Positions 28,212-35,959 of a stretch of 64,000 nucleotides of DNA are shown in pieces. Both the position numbers and the translations under genes were made by a program. This DNA comes from Sphingomonas sanguinis NBRC 13937. Its GTDB lineage: Bacteria; Pseudomonadota; Alphaproteobacteria; Sphingomonadales; Sphingomonadaceae. A model generated the notes under the pieces. That model did no database searches and was not told where the DNA came from. It was given only the letters and a program-made list of their open reading frames with translations. How positions within the stretch are numbered: position 1 is the stretch's first letter; every line of letters starts with the position of its first letter. The stretch is taken from contig NZ_BCTY01000001.1 in NCBI RefSeq assembly GCF_001591005.1, forward strand, positions 248,001 through 312,000, read 5' to 3'.

Positions 28212-28448
28212 ATGCTCGCCTCGCTCCTGATCGTCATTGCCGTAATGTGCCAGGGCTTGGGGGCATGGGCCGCCCTTGCCGGTGCCATGGCCTTCGCGTG
28301 CCAGCTCGACCCCGCGACCATCGGCCTGCCTCCCATCCCGCGCGCGCGGATCCGCTGCGCGCTGTGGGCGCTGGTCTTCACGATCGGCCTCGTCCTGACG
28401 CCCACCGGCGCCGCGCTGGCAGCGCATGTCATCGGCGCGGCCGCATGA
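28212..28448 (+). CDS. Small two-helix membrane protein
   Basis: A 78-residue protein from ATG 28212 with two hydrophobic segments (LASLLIVIAVMCQGLGAWAA and LWALVFTIGLVLTPTGAALA) joined by a short polar loop (PPIPRARIR). Its stop overlaps the L start by 4 nt (ATGA). Size and topology fit a pinholin, antiholin or superinfection protein, but a separate holin candidate lies further down, so the role is open. Confidence 0.6.
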   Translation: MLASLLIVIAVMCQGLGAWAALAGAMAFACQLDPATIGLPPIPRARIRCALWALVFTIGLVLTPTGAALAAHVIGAAA

Positions 28449-28936
28449 CGACGACCTTCCTGGCCACCGTCCTACCGGGCGATCCCGCCCCCGCGCCCGC
28501 CCCGGTCGCGCCGATCCCCAGCGGCGGATGGTTTCCCGCGATCGACCCCACGCTGTTTCGCCAGGAACAGCGTGTCGACGCCAACGCGATCACCGACGCG
28601 CGCGTCCGCCAGGCGCTGATCGCCGCGATCATCCGCGTCCGTCGCGATCTTAGCGAATGGCGCGCCGAACAGGCGGCGGCAGGCTTCGCGACCCTCGACG
28701 AGGTCCCCGCCGATCATGTCGACGGCGCGTCCGAGCTGGTGATCCTCTACCGCCGCGCCGTCTTCACCGCCGCCAAGGCAGAGATCGTCGAGCGTTACGT
28801 CGACGTCGACCTGACCGGCCGTGGCGAACGCTCCGCCGAGCAGCTGGACCCGACCGTCGCCGAGCTGCGCCGCGATTCCGTCCATGCGGTCCGTGAGATC
28901 CTGGACGTCGGTCGCATGACCGTCGAACTGATCTGA
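28445..28936 (+). CDS. L: P2 gpL-like head completion protein
   Basis: A 163-residue protein with GGWFPAIDPTLFRQEQRVDA and the C-terminal YRRAVFTAAKAEIVERYVDVDLT block, matching gpL head completion proteins that stabilise filled capsids. It has overlapping or abutting genes on both sides (ATGA with the membrane gene, 1 nt overlap with X). Confidence 0.88.
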   Translation: MTTTFLATVLPGDPAPAPAPVAPIPSGGWFPAIDPTLFRQEQRVDANAITDARVRQALIAAIIRVRRDLSEWRAEQAAAGFATLDEVPADHVDGASELVILYRRAVFTAAKAEIVERYVDVDLTGRGERSAEQLDPTVAELRRDSVHAVREILDVGRMTVELI

Positions 28937-29145
28937 TGGACCAGGTTCGCGCCCGCGCCGGTGACACGCTCGACGCGCTGATCTGGCGCGAACGTGGCCT
29001 CGGGCCGGACGACCTTCCCGCCGTGCTCGATGCCAATCCCGGCCTCGCACAGCTGGGCCCGATCCTGCCGATCGGAACCCCCGTCACTCTCCCCGACGCG
29101 CCGCCCGCCAACCGGCAACGCGATGTCGTCCAGCTCTGGACCTGA
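28936..29145 (+). CDS. X: P2 gpX-like tail protein
   Basis: A 69-residue LysM-like phage tail protein X. AGDTLDALIWRERGLGPDDL and ILPIGTPVTLPDAPP are diagnostic. It is needed for tail assembly and probably binds tube or cell wall. Position directly after L and before the holin matches P2. Confidence 0.92.
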   Translation: MDQVRARAGDTLDALIWRERGLGPDDLPAVLDANPGLAQLGPILPIGTPVTLPDAPPANRQRDVVQLWT

Positions 29146-29147
29146 CC

Positions 29148-29489
29148 ATGCAAAAGCTCATCCACGACGCGGGCGATGCGCTGCTCGCCTTCCTCATCAC
29201 CCTCATGCCCGGCGTCGCGGGCGCGGCGGTCAGCCTGGTCTACGAACAGGGCCTCAGCTGGTCGAAGCGCGTGACCCAGATGATGGTCGGCATCACCGTC
29301 AGCTATTTCGCGCGCAATGTCGCCAACAGCCTGACCGGTTGGGACGACTATCTGCTCCAGGCCGTCGGCTTCGTCGTCGGCATGACCGCCTTCAAGGCGA
29401 CGCCGAACCTGATCGCCGGGCTCGTCGAACGCGCGCCGCTTCTCCTGATCCTGGTCGATCGCCTGATCGGAAAGAAGGACGCCAAGTGA
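29148..29489 (+). CDS. Holin candidate
   Basis: A 113-residue protein with about three hydrophobic segments (ALLAFLITLMPGVAGAAVSL, then RVTQMMVGITVSYFARNVAN and the region LLQAVGFVVGMTAFK) and a charged C-terminus (DRLIGKKDAK). Position immediately before the endolysin and its stop overlapping the endolysin GTG start strongly suggest the holin that forms the membrane hole at lysis. Confidence 0.83.
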   Translation: MQKLIHDAGDALLAFLITLMPGVAGAAVSLVYEQGLSWSKRVTQMMVGITVSYFARNVANSLTGWDDYLLQAVGFVVGMTAFKATPNLIAGLVERAPLLLILVDRLIGKKDAK

Positions 29490-30001
29490 CCTATGATCGT
29501 GCCCGCCTGGCGCGCGAGATCGCGCGCGACGAAGGCGACAAGCTGGAGGTCTATCGCTGCTCGCAAGGGTTTCGAACGATCGGCAAGGGCCGGAACCTCG
29601 ATACGGTCGGCATCTCGGCAAAGGAAACCGCCGCGCTGGGCATCACCGTCGCGAGCTGCATCGCGAAAGGGATCACCCAGGCCCAGTCCGACGCGCTGTT
29701 CGTCAACGATCTCGCCAGTGCAGAGGCGGATCTCGACCTGTTCCTGCCCTGGTGGCGACACCTCGATCCGGTCCGCCAGCGCGTGATGCTGAACATGTGT
29801 TTCAACCTGGGGATCGGCTGGCCTCCGACCAAGACCACCAAGGGCGCGGGCCTGCGCAACTTCGTCAATACGCTGCCGAAGATCCGCTCGGAAGATTGGA
29901 CGGGCGCCACGGCGGGGATGAAAGCCTCGCTCTGGCATCGCCAGGTCGGTGCCCGCGCCGTCCGTCTCGAGGCGATGATGCTCAACGGAAAGGAACCGTA
30001 A
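29486..30001 (+). CDS. Endolysin, T4-type muramidase with Cys in place of catalytic Asp
   Basis: A 171-residue lysozyme starting at GTG 29486, coupled to the holin stop. The active-site pattern is E16-x8-C25-x5-T31 (RDEGDKLEVYRCSQGFRTIG), where T4 lysozyme has E11, D20 and T26. Later motifs (QRVMLNMCFNLGIG, FVNTL) fit the family. No signal peptide or SAR helix is seen, so access to peptidoglycan depends on the holin. Substitution of the Asp by Cys occurs naturally in some phage muramidases and is compatible with activity. Confidence 0.9.
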   Translation: MTYDRARLAREIARDEGDKLEVYRCSQGFRTIGKGRNLDTVGISAKETAALGITVASCIAKGITQAQSDALFVNDLASAEADLDLFLPWWRHLDPVRQRVMLNMCFNLGIGWPPTKTTKGAGLRNFVNTLPKIRSEDWTGATAGMKASLWHRQVGARAVRLEAMMLNGKEP

Positions 30002-30474
30002 TGGCCTGGATCAAGTCGCTGTTCGGTGGCCTGAAGGACGAGTTGCGCTTCATCCTGTTGCTCGCGGCCGCCAGCGTCGCCGCCTGGCAATATGTCCAGG
30101 CGCGCCACGCCGAGCGCGACCGCAACGAGGCGATCCACCGCGCCGAGCTGGTCTGCACGGCCGTGGGCGTTGACTGGCAGGAAAAGCATCCGCGCGGCCC
30201 CGGCACCGCCTGCGCCGATCGCGCGCGCCAGCTCCGCACCGATCGCGAAGCGACCGATCGCGAGACGGCGCGCCTGATCTCCACCGCGATGGCTCGCGTC
30301 AACAGCCTGACCGACGCCGATGCCCAGGCCGCGCGCGCCGCCATCGCCCGCGCGAGCGCGGCCCAAACCCGAATGGAGAAAGCCAATGCGGATGCCGATG
30401 CGGACGATCACGTCCGCGCTGACTGGATCGCTGCTCTTAACGATCTTGCCGGGCTGCGCCGCCCGGCGCGGTGA
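30001..30474 (+). CDS. Inner membrane spanin (Rz-like)
   Basis: A 157-residue protein with a single N-terminal membrane helix (LRFILLLAAASVAAWQYV), then a long alanine/arginine-rich helix of coiled-coil type. This is the i-spanin layout. It starts on the last base of the endolysin stop, and the o-spanin gene begins inside its 3' end in another frame. It should fuse inner and outer membranes with its partner at the end of lysis. Confidence 0.84.
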   Translation: MAWIKSLFGGLKDELRFILLLAAASVAAWQYVQARHAERDRNEAIHRAELVCTAVGVDWQEKHPRGPGTACADRARQLRTDREATDRETARLISTAMARVNSLTDADAQAARAAIARASAAQTRMEKANADADADDHVRADWIAALNDLAGLRRPAR

Positions 30475-30718
30475 CCTGACGCCCCCCGCCCCCGTCGCCG
30501 TCGCGATCGAGCCGCCCCGCCCGCCCGCCGATCTGATGACCTGTGCCGAACGCCCCGCCGCCCTGGTCGAGGATCCCGCGCTTGCCGCCACGGTCCCGGC
30601 CACCTGGCGCCGTGGCTTGATCGGCCTAGCGCGTGCGGCGGGCGTCAACGCCGATCGTCTCGACCGCCTGACCAACTGGATCGCGCCGGGCTCCTGCCCG
30701 CGCAAGGAGCAACCATGA
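30386..30718 (+). CDS. Outer membrane spanin lipoprotein (Rz1-like)
   Basis: A 110-residue protein in the +1 frame, overlapping the i-spanin gene by 89 nt. It has a signal sequence with lipobox (LTGSLLLTILPGC) and a proline-rich mature part (TPPAPVAVAIEPPRPPADL), typical of o-spanins. In-frame ATG at 30386 chosen; ATG at 30395 would also keep the signal peptide. Overlap in different frames is the rule for Rz/Rz1 pairs. Confidence 0.85.
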   Translation: MRMPMRTITSALTGSLLLTILPGCAARRGDLTPPAPVAVAIEPPRPPADLMTCAERPAALVEDPALAATVPATWRRGLIGLARAAGVNADRLDRLTNWIAPGSCPRKEQP

Positions 30719-31041
30719 CCGCATCCACCATCGAACAGCGCCGGGCGATCTACGACCGCACGGCGGACCGATCTCGCGAAACCTTCGTGCTGGCCACCGC
30801 CAACGCCGCCAGCCCGGCCGTGACGGTGGCGGGCGGCGCGTACCAGCTCGACGCCACCGCGACCGTCTATGGCGAAATCCGCCTGGATATGCAGCGCGGT
30901 GACGGGACCTGGACGCCGATCGCGTCGGTGACCGGCGCCGATCGCCCGGTCGACGTCCGCCTGCCCGCTAACGCGGTGGTACGCATCGTCCTCGTCGCCA
31001 CGACCGGCGCCAGCGCCAGCCTGAACCGGGTGCCCGCATGA
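30715..31041 (+). CDS. Small beta-rich protein, paralogue of the next gene
   Basis: A 108-residue cytoplasmic protein with alternating strands (TFVLATANAASPAVTVAGGA, GEIRLDMQRGDGTWTPIAS). It has no signal peptide. Its last 85 residues align with the secreted protein encoded next: TF-LA-N...GG-Y-L...YG...L...DG...VT..., then VxxVLxxxTGxxxxLxRxP. It is coupled to the o-spanin gene (4-nt overlap) and to its paralogue. No function is recognised; a structural decoration role is possible. Confidence 0.62.
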   Translation: MTASTIEQRRAIYDRTADRSRETFVLATANAASPAVTVAGGAYQLDATATVYGEIRLDMQRGDGTWTPIASVTGADRPVDVRLPANAVVRIVLVATTGASASLNRVPA

Positions 31042-31490
31042 TCCGCAGCTTGATCCTGATCGCCGCGGCGTTCGTCGCCACCCCGGCCGCTGCCCAGGTC
31101 GCCAAGGACGTCCGCGCGCCGGGTGGTTTCGCGCCGATGCAGGCGCCGTGCGTCCGCCTGGGTAACGGCGCCTGCGAACCGGTCACCGCGACGTCGCCGA
31201 TGCCGGTCACCAACCGCGCTGAAACATTCAGCCTGGCGATCAACAATCTTGTCGCGCCCCCGGCTGCGCTCTGGGGCGGCAACTATGTCCTGGCGCAATC
31301 CTGCGCCAGCTATGGATCGGTCACGCTTCGCTATCGCGGGTCGGACGGCGTCACCATGGTGGCGATGGTCACCAAGATGACGGCGGACACGGGGGGCGGG
31401 ACGCTCGTTGCCTTCGGCACCAACGCGATCGTCGACGTGGTGCTGACCGGTGCGACGGGCTGCAACGTCACTCTGGCACGGATTCCCTGA
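31038..31490 (+). CDS. Secreted beta-rich protein, paralogue of the preceding gene
   Basis: A 150-residue protein with a clear signal peptide (LILIAAAFVATPAAAQV) and a mature strand-rich domain with four Cys (APCVRLGNGACEP, AQSCASYG, TGCNVTL), suggesting disulphides in the periplasm. It shares the pattern described for the gene before it. Its start overlaps that gene by 4 nt. A phage-made exported protein in the lysis region is unusual. Function unknown. Confidence 0.68.
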   Translation: MIRSLILIAAAFVATPAAAQVAKDVRAPGGFAPMQAPCVRLGNGACEPVTATSPMPVTNRAETFSLAINNLVAPPAALWGGNYVLAQSCASYGSVTLRYRGSDGVTMVAMVTKMTADTGGGTLVAFGTNAIVDVVLTGATGCNVTLARIP

Positions 31491-31492
31491 CC

Positions 31493-33202
31493 ATGAAGAA
31501 GATCCTGGCGGCGCTCGTCGCCTTCCTCCTGGCGGTCCCGGCCGCTGCGCAGATCCTGGGTGGCCCCCCGGCCGCTTATGGCGCGGGGCAACCCGCCGGA
31601 ACCCCGACTCTCCCCGCCTGGTACTTCGGACAATCGAACTTCCACACCGTCGGCGCCGATCTGTACCGGATGGCCGCGTCGGACGCGAACCGATTGACCG
31701 AGCTGTCCGACCTGTATCTCCCCGCGCAACCGGCGGGGATGCGCCTGGTCTTCGTCAATTTCGGTCTCGACCCCAACACCCGTGCGCCTGGCACCGCACG
31801 CGAGTTGAGGCCGGGCAACACCAACACCCTCGACTATGTCGTCGCCTTCACCGGCGCGAATGGGACCGGCACCCGCGTCGTCGTGACCTTTGGTGGCGCG
31901 GGTAGCGTGGTGATGGGCGATGGCGGTTTCGCGATCAGCGATCCCCTGCCCACCGCCTGGCCAGGCGGTTGGGTGCGCAGTTCGATCACCACGGCGATGG
32001 GCGCCGCCCGCCCGCGCGGTTTCACCAGCATGGGCCAGCTTGGCGAATATCGTCGTCACCTCGCGGCCCCCAATGCCACCTATGCGGCGGGCGGCTCGAT
32101 CGCCAGCGTCGGGCTGACCGCCAACACGACCAACGGCTATTCGCCTATCGCGGTCCTCGTCCCCTGGTCGCGACAGCCTTCGGTTTTGGAGCTGGGGGAC
32201 AGCATCACCCAGCAGGACGACATTCCACAACTCGCCAGCGCGCGCGGGATGATCGGCGGGATCACGCGCGGCCTCGACGACGATGGCGGGCCGGGCCGCT
32301 TCGGTGTCGGCAATTTCGGTCATCATGGTTCGCAGATGGCGGACTTCATCGACCTGACCGATGGCCGTTTCGGGCTCCGCTACAAGCTGCTCGCCTATAT
32401 CCGCAACACGTTGAACGGTGGTCAAGCGTGGCCCTTCTCGACGATCTGGAGCCAGGGCCTCCGCAACGATTTCTCCGCCATGCCCTATGCGGACGGGACC
32501 GACCCGGCCGTGGCGGTCGCGGACATGCAGGCGCGCGCCCTCGCCTGGTGGCGCTTCCTCGCACAAACCTTTCCTGGCGTGCCGATCATCCAGTCGACCG
32601 TGACCCCGCGCACTTCGGACGCCACCCAGGTGCGTACTTCGCTCGCCTCGCAGACGGGCAACGGCCTGACCAGCCAGGCACCGCTTCAGACGTTCAACAA
32701 CTGGCTGATGACCCAGCCCGCCCCGCTCGCCCTGGCGGTCGACCTGCGCGCCGCCTATCAAGCCCCCGACGACGGGACCGGCGTGCCGAAATGGAAACTG
32801 ACGCCCCTCGCCTCCGCTGGCGGAGGAACGCTCGTCGCGGCGGTTGCAAGCGGGACCGACATCAGCGGCGCCGGGATCCGCTTCACCTCCAGCGTCGCGC
32901 CGCAGAGCGGCAACTATCTGGTGTTCGAACCAGGCTCCGCGAACATGGAGGTGGGCCCGCACATCGGCACGTCGATGGTCAACAACGGTGACGGTTCCTA
33001 CACGGTGAAGCCGCCTCATTACTATGCGACGAAAAGGGCACATGCTGCCGGGACGATCGTGTCCTCGACCAACAGCGCGGACGGCACCCATCCCGGCTCC
33101 GGCGCGCAGCAGGCCGCCGCAATTCCGGTGACTGCCGTAAAGTCTCTGATCCCGTTCCTCCGCGCCGTCGACGCTGCGCCGCTGACCAGCGTGCGGCCGT
33201 AA
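31493..33202 (+). CDS. Secreted SGNH-type hydrolase with N-terminal beta domain
   Basis: A 569-residue protein with a signal peptide (ILAALVAFLLAVPAAAQ). Residues about 45-195 look like a jelly-roll module. The SGNH domain has block I VLELGDSITQQDD (Ser237) and block V DGTHPGS with Asp530 and His533 as the likely remaining triad members. Such enzymes deacetylate or cleave esters on polysaccharides and peptidoglycan. The position after lysis genes and the export signal suggest that it modifies surface or wall polymers, but the substrate is unknown. Last of a three-gene insert between spanins and gpR. Confidence 0.82.
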   Translation: MKKILAALVAFLLAVPAAAQILGGPPAAYGAGQPAGTPTLPAWYFGQSNFHTVGADLYRMAASDANRLTELSDLYLPAQPAGMRLVFVNFGLDPNTRAPGTARELRPGNTNTLDYVVAFTGANGTGTRVVVTFGGAGSVVMGDGGFAISDPLPTAWPGGWVRSSITTAMGAARPRGFTSMGQLGEYRRHLAAPNATYAAGGSIASVGLTANTTNGYSPIAVLVPWSRQPSVLELGDSITQQDDIPQLASARGMIGGITRGLDDDGGPGRFGVGNFGHHGSQMADFIDLTDGRFGLRYKLLAYIRNTLNGGQAWPFSTIWSQGLRNDFSAMPYADGTDPAVAVADMQARALAWWRFLAQTFPGVPIIQSTVTPRTSDATQVRTSLASQTGNGLTSQAPLQTFNNWLMTQPAPLALAVDLRAAYQAPDDGTGVPKWKLTPLASAGGGTLVAAVASGTDISGAGIRFTSSVAPQSGNYLVFEPGSANMEVGPHIGTSMVNNGDGSYTVKPPHYYATKRAHAAGTIVSSTNSADGTHPGSGAQQAAAIPVTAVKSLIPFLRAVDAAPLTSVRP

Positions 33203-33690
33203 TGCGCAAGGTCGAATCGCTGCGCGCTCTGCTCGTCCGCGCCGTGCCCTCACTGGCGGACGATCCCGCCAAGCTCGCCAGCTTTGTCGATCGCGGGCGG
33301 GTCGCGGTGCGGGCCGGAAACCTGTCCTTCGAATATCGCTTCACCCTCAACCTGGTGATCGAGGATTATGCGGGGGACCAGGACGCGGTGATTGTGCCAA
33401 TCATCGCCTGGATCGCCGATAACCAGCCCGAATTGCTCCAGCGCCAGGACAGCGAGCCGTTCGGTTTCGAAAGCGAATGGCTGGCCACGGATCTGCACGA
33501 CCTGTCGATCACCATCGACCTGACCGAGCTGGTCCGCGTCACGCGGGTGGCGGGCGGCGTGACCATCGAACATCTGGCGGACCAGCTGCCCCCCGATCAC
33601 TTTCCCGGCGCCGAGGATGCGCGCCTGTGGACCGGCCTGGCGGACAACCTGGTCGCGGGCATGACGGCGATCGTCGCCAGCCGGTCATGA
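33202..33690 (+). CDS. R: P2 gpR-like tail completion protein
   Basis: A 162-residue protein beginning MRKVESLRALLVRAVPSLAD, then LASFVDRGRV and FEYRFTLNLVIEDYAGDQDA; these are typical gpR elements. It terminates the tail on the head-proximal side together with gpS. Its start overlaps the hydrolase stop by 1 nt and its stop overlaps the S start by 4 nt. Confidence 0.88.
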   Translation: MRKVESLRALLVRAVPSLADDPAKLASFVDRGRVAVRAGNLSFEYRFTLNLVIEDYAGDQDAVIVPIIAWIADNQPELLQRQDSEPFGFESEWLATDLHDLSITIDLTELVRVTRVAGGVTIEHLADQLPPDHFPGAEDARLWTGLADNLVAGMTAIVASRS

Positions 33691-34352
33691 GCGACGACTT
33701 CGCCCCCATCGAGGCGCTGGCGGGCAACCTCCTGCAAAGCCTGTCCGGCGCCGATCGGCGCGCCCTGCTCCGCAAGCTGGCACGCGCGTTGCGTGCGACC
33801 CAGTCGGAACGGATCGGCCGCCAGCAGAACCCTGACGGATCCGCGTTCGAGGCCCGCCGCCCGCGCCGCGAACTGCGCCCCGGCAACTATGCGGTAAAGT
33901 TTCTGTATCCCAAGGGGGACGCCAACCCCCGCGCGGTTTTCATGAAATCCTGGGTGCGCCAGGGGCCCCTCCTGACCGGTTTCGATGCCGAGGTGGGCGC
34001 GATCCGTTCGTTTTTCTGGGACAAGGTCGACCGCTGGCTCCCAGTCGAGCCCGAGGATCAGAACAAGAATGCCGGTCGCCTGCGCCGTCGCGCCAATCTG
34101 CGCCGCCAAGCGATGTTTCGCAAGCTTCGCTCCACCCGGTTCCTGCGCTCCGGCGCGACCGATACCGAGGCGTGGATCGGCTTCACCGGCCGCGCCTCGG
34201 TCGTCGCATCGATCCATCAGGATGGTGCCATGGATGCACCCAAGCAGGGCGGCCGCCAGATCCGCTATGCGCAACGCGGTCTGCTCGGGCTGACCGAACG
34301 CGAACGCACGATGGCGCTGGACATGCTGCTCGATCATGTGGCCCCTCGCTGA
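33687..34352 (+). CDS. S: P2 gpS-like tail completion protein
   Basis: A 221-residue protein with the family core LLRKLARALRATQSERIGRQ, NPDGSAFEARR and the C-terminal RQIRYAQRGLLGLTERERTM. Together with gpR it completes the tail end that joins the head. Start at ATG 33687, coupled to R. The reading frame further upstream is a shadow of R. The gene ends one base before a late-promoter palindrome. Confidence 0.88.
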   Translation: MSDDFAPIEALAGNLLQSLSGADRRALLRKLARALRATQSERIGRQQNPDGSAFEARRPRRELRPGNYAVKFLYPKGDANPRAVFMKSWVRQGPLLTGFDAEVGAIRSFFWDKVDRWLPVEPEDQNKNAGRLRRRANLRRQAMFRKLRSTRFLRSGATDTEAWIGFTGRASVVASIHQDGAMDAPKQGGRQIRYAQRGLLGLTERERTMALDMLLDHVAPR

Positions 34353-34353
34353 T

Positions 34354-34376
34354 CTTGTAGAGAGCATCTCTACAAG
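34354..34376. promoter_or_regulatory. Late-promoter palindrome 2, before J
   Basis: CTTGTAGAGA and its exact complement flank a 3-base centre at 34365. It lies between S and J, where no P2 gene boundary promoter is expected unless J starts a new operon. The centre is 48 nt and 60 nt before the two possible J start codons. No T tract follows, so it is not a standard terminator. Confidence 0.68.
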
Positions 34377-34412
34377 AGAAGGGGGTCGCCAGCCCTTGGC
34401 GCCGCAAACGAC

Positions 34413-35318
34413 ATGGTCGCCACCATGGCCGCCACCTCAACCACCATCGACCTGTCGCGGCTGACGCCGCCCGAGCTGGTCGAACAGCTCAATTTCGAGG
34501 CGATCGTCGCGACGATGGTCGCGGATGTGCAGAGGCTGCTCCCCACCTTCGACGCCACAATCGACAGCGATCCGGCGGTCAAAGTCCTTCAGGTGGCTGC
34601 ATATCGCGAACTGCTGCTGCGCCGCCAGTTTCAGGACGCCGCGCTGCAACTGTTCGTCGCCTATGCGGGCGGCGGTAACCTCGATCACCTTGGCGCACTG
34701 GTCGGGGTCGTGCGCCTGACCATCACGCCCGCCAATCCCACGACCGGTGCTGCGGCGGTGATGGAGGGCGATGACGATTTCCGCCAGCGTATCGTCCTGG
34801 CTCCCGAACGCTTTTCCACCGCCGGGCCCGAACTCGCTTACGTCGCGCTCGCCAAGGGCGCGGCCGGTGACGTGCTGGACGCCAGCGCCACGACACCCGC
34901 GCGTGGCGAAGTCCTGGTATCCATCCTGTCGCGGACGGGCGATGGCACCGCGCCCGCCGCCTCGATCGCGGCCGTGACCGCCGCGACCAGCGCCCGGGAC
35001 AAGCGGCCATTGGGTGACGCGGTGACGGTCAAATCCGCTGGCATCGTCAAATTCGCCATCCGCGCCAGCCTGGTCACCTTTGCCGGTCCCGACCTGTCGG
35101 TCGTGCTGGCCTCAGCCCGAGCCAGGCTGGACGCCTATCTGGTCGAGAACCGTAAGATCGGCCGCACGATTACCCGATCGGGGATCAGCGCCGCGCTGAC
35201 CGTCGCAGGTGTCCACCGCGTCGACCTGACGACCCCCGCCGCTGACGTAACTTGCGACCGGACCCAAGCCGGATGGTGCACCGGCATCGTGATCGATCAC
35301 GGGGGTTATGCGTCGTGA
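34413..35318 (+). CDS. J: P2 gpJ-like baseplate protein
   Basis: A 301-residue (or 297 from ATG 34425) baseplate J protein. LLRRQFQDAALQLFVAYAGG, LDHLGALVGVVRL and the central DDDFRQRIVLAPERFSTAGP, then GEVLVSILSRTGDG, are characteristic. It forms a wedge of the baseplate with gpI and gpW. The second ATG lacks a clear ribosome site, as does the first; the choice bears on whether the mRNA is leaderless. Its stop overlaps the I GTG start. Confidence 0.92.
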   Translation: MVATMAATSTTIDLSRLTPPELVEQLNFEAIVATMVADVQRLLPTFDATIDSDPAVKVLQVAAYRELLLRRQFQDAALQLFVAYAGGGNLDHLGALVGVVRLTITPANPTTGAAAVMEGDDDFRQRIVLAPERFSTAGPELAYVALAKGAAGDVLDASATTPARGEVLVSILSRTGDGTAPAASIAAVTAATSARDKRPLGDAVTVKSAGIVKFAIRASLVTFAGPDLSVVLASARARLDAYLVENRKIGRTITRSGISAALTVAGVHRVDLTTPAADVTCDRTQAGWCTGIVIDHGGYAS

Positions 35319-35959
35319 CGCTGCTCCCCCCCAACGCGACCGCGCTCGAACGCGCGTTGGAAGCCGGTGTATCGCGCATCAGCGCGATAAACACGCCGAT
35401 CGACACGCTGCTCGATCCCGCCCGTATCGCCGCGCAGTGGCTCCCCTGGCTCGCCTGGGGTTTGTCGGTCGACGCCTGGGACAGCGGCTGGTCGGAGGCG
35501 ACGAAGCGTCAGGCCGTATCCGAATCGATCGCTTTGCATCGCATGAAGGGCACGCGCGGCTCGGTCGACCTGATCCTGTCGCGCATCGACGGGCTGTCGC
35601 GCGTGATCGAGTGGCACGAGGATCGCGACCGGCTGTTGCCCGGTACATTCGAGATCGAGATCCCGCTTGTCACCCAGGCCGGGGCGGCGGGCGGCGCGCG
35701 GGCACAAGCCGCGATCGTCGATGACATCATCACGGCGGTCGAGCGGGTGAAGCCGCTACGCGAACACCTGACGGTCGTGCAGGCCCTGACCCTGTCGGGC
35801 GGCGTCGCCGTGCAGGGCCACGTCCGCATGGCCGCTTATCGCCGCGACGACGCCGCCCTGGTCAACGACACCTCACCCGCCTGGGACTTCTACCTTCAGA
35901 CCGAGCTTGGCGAGCCGATGCAGGCGGAAACCGGCTCCATCCTGGACACCGCCGCATGA
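35315..35959 (+). CDS. I: P2 gpI-like baseplate protein
   Basis: A 214-residue tail protein I beginning at GTG: LLPPNATALERALEAGVSRI, then LPWLAWGLSVDAWDSGWSEA and RMKGTRGSVDLILSRID, which are diagnostic. It connects the baseplate wedge to tail fibres. It overlaps both J and the fibre gene by 4 nt. Confidence 0.93.
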   Translation: MTLLPPNATALERALEAGVSRISAINTPIDTLLDPARIAAQWLPWLAWGLSVDAWDSGWSEATKRQAVSESIALHRMKGTRGSVDLILSRIDGLSRVIEWHEDRDRLLPGTFEIEIPLVTQAGAAGGARAQAAIVDDIITAVERVKPLREHLTVVQALTLSGGVAVQGHVRMAAYRRDDAALVNDTSPAWDFYLQTELGEPMQAETGSILDTAA

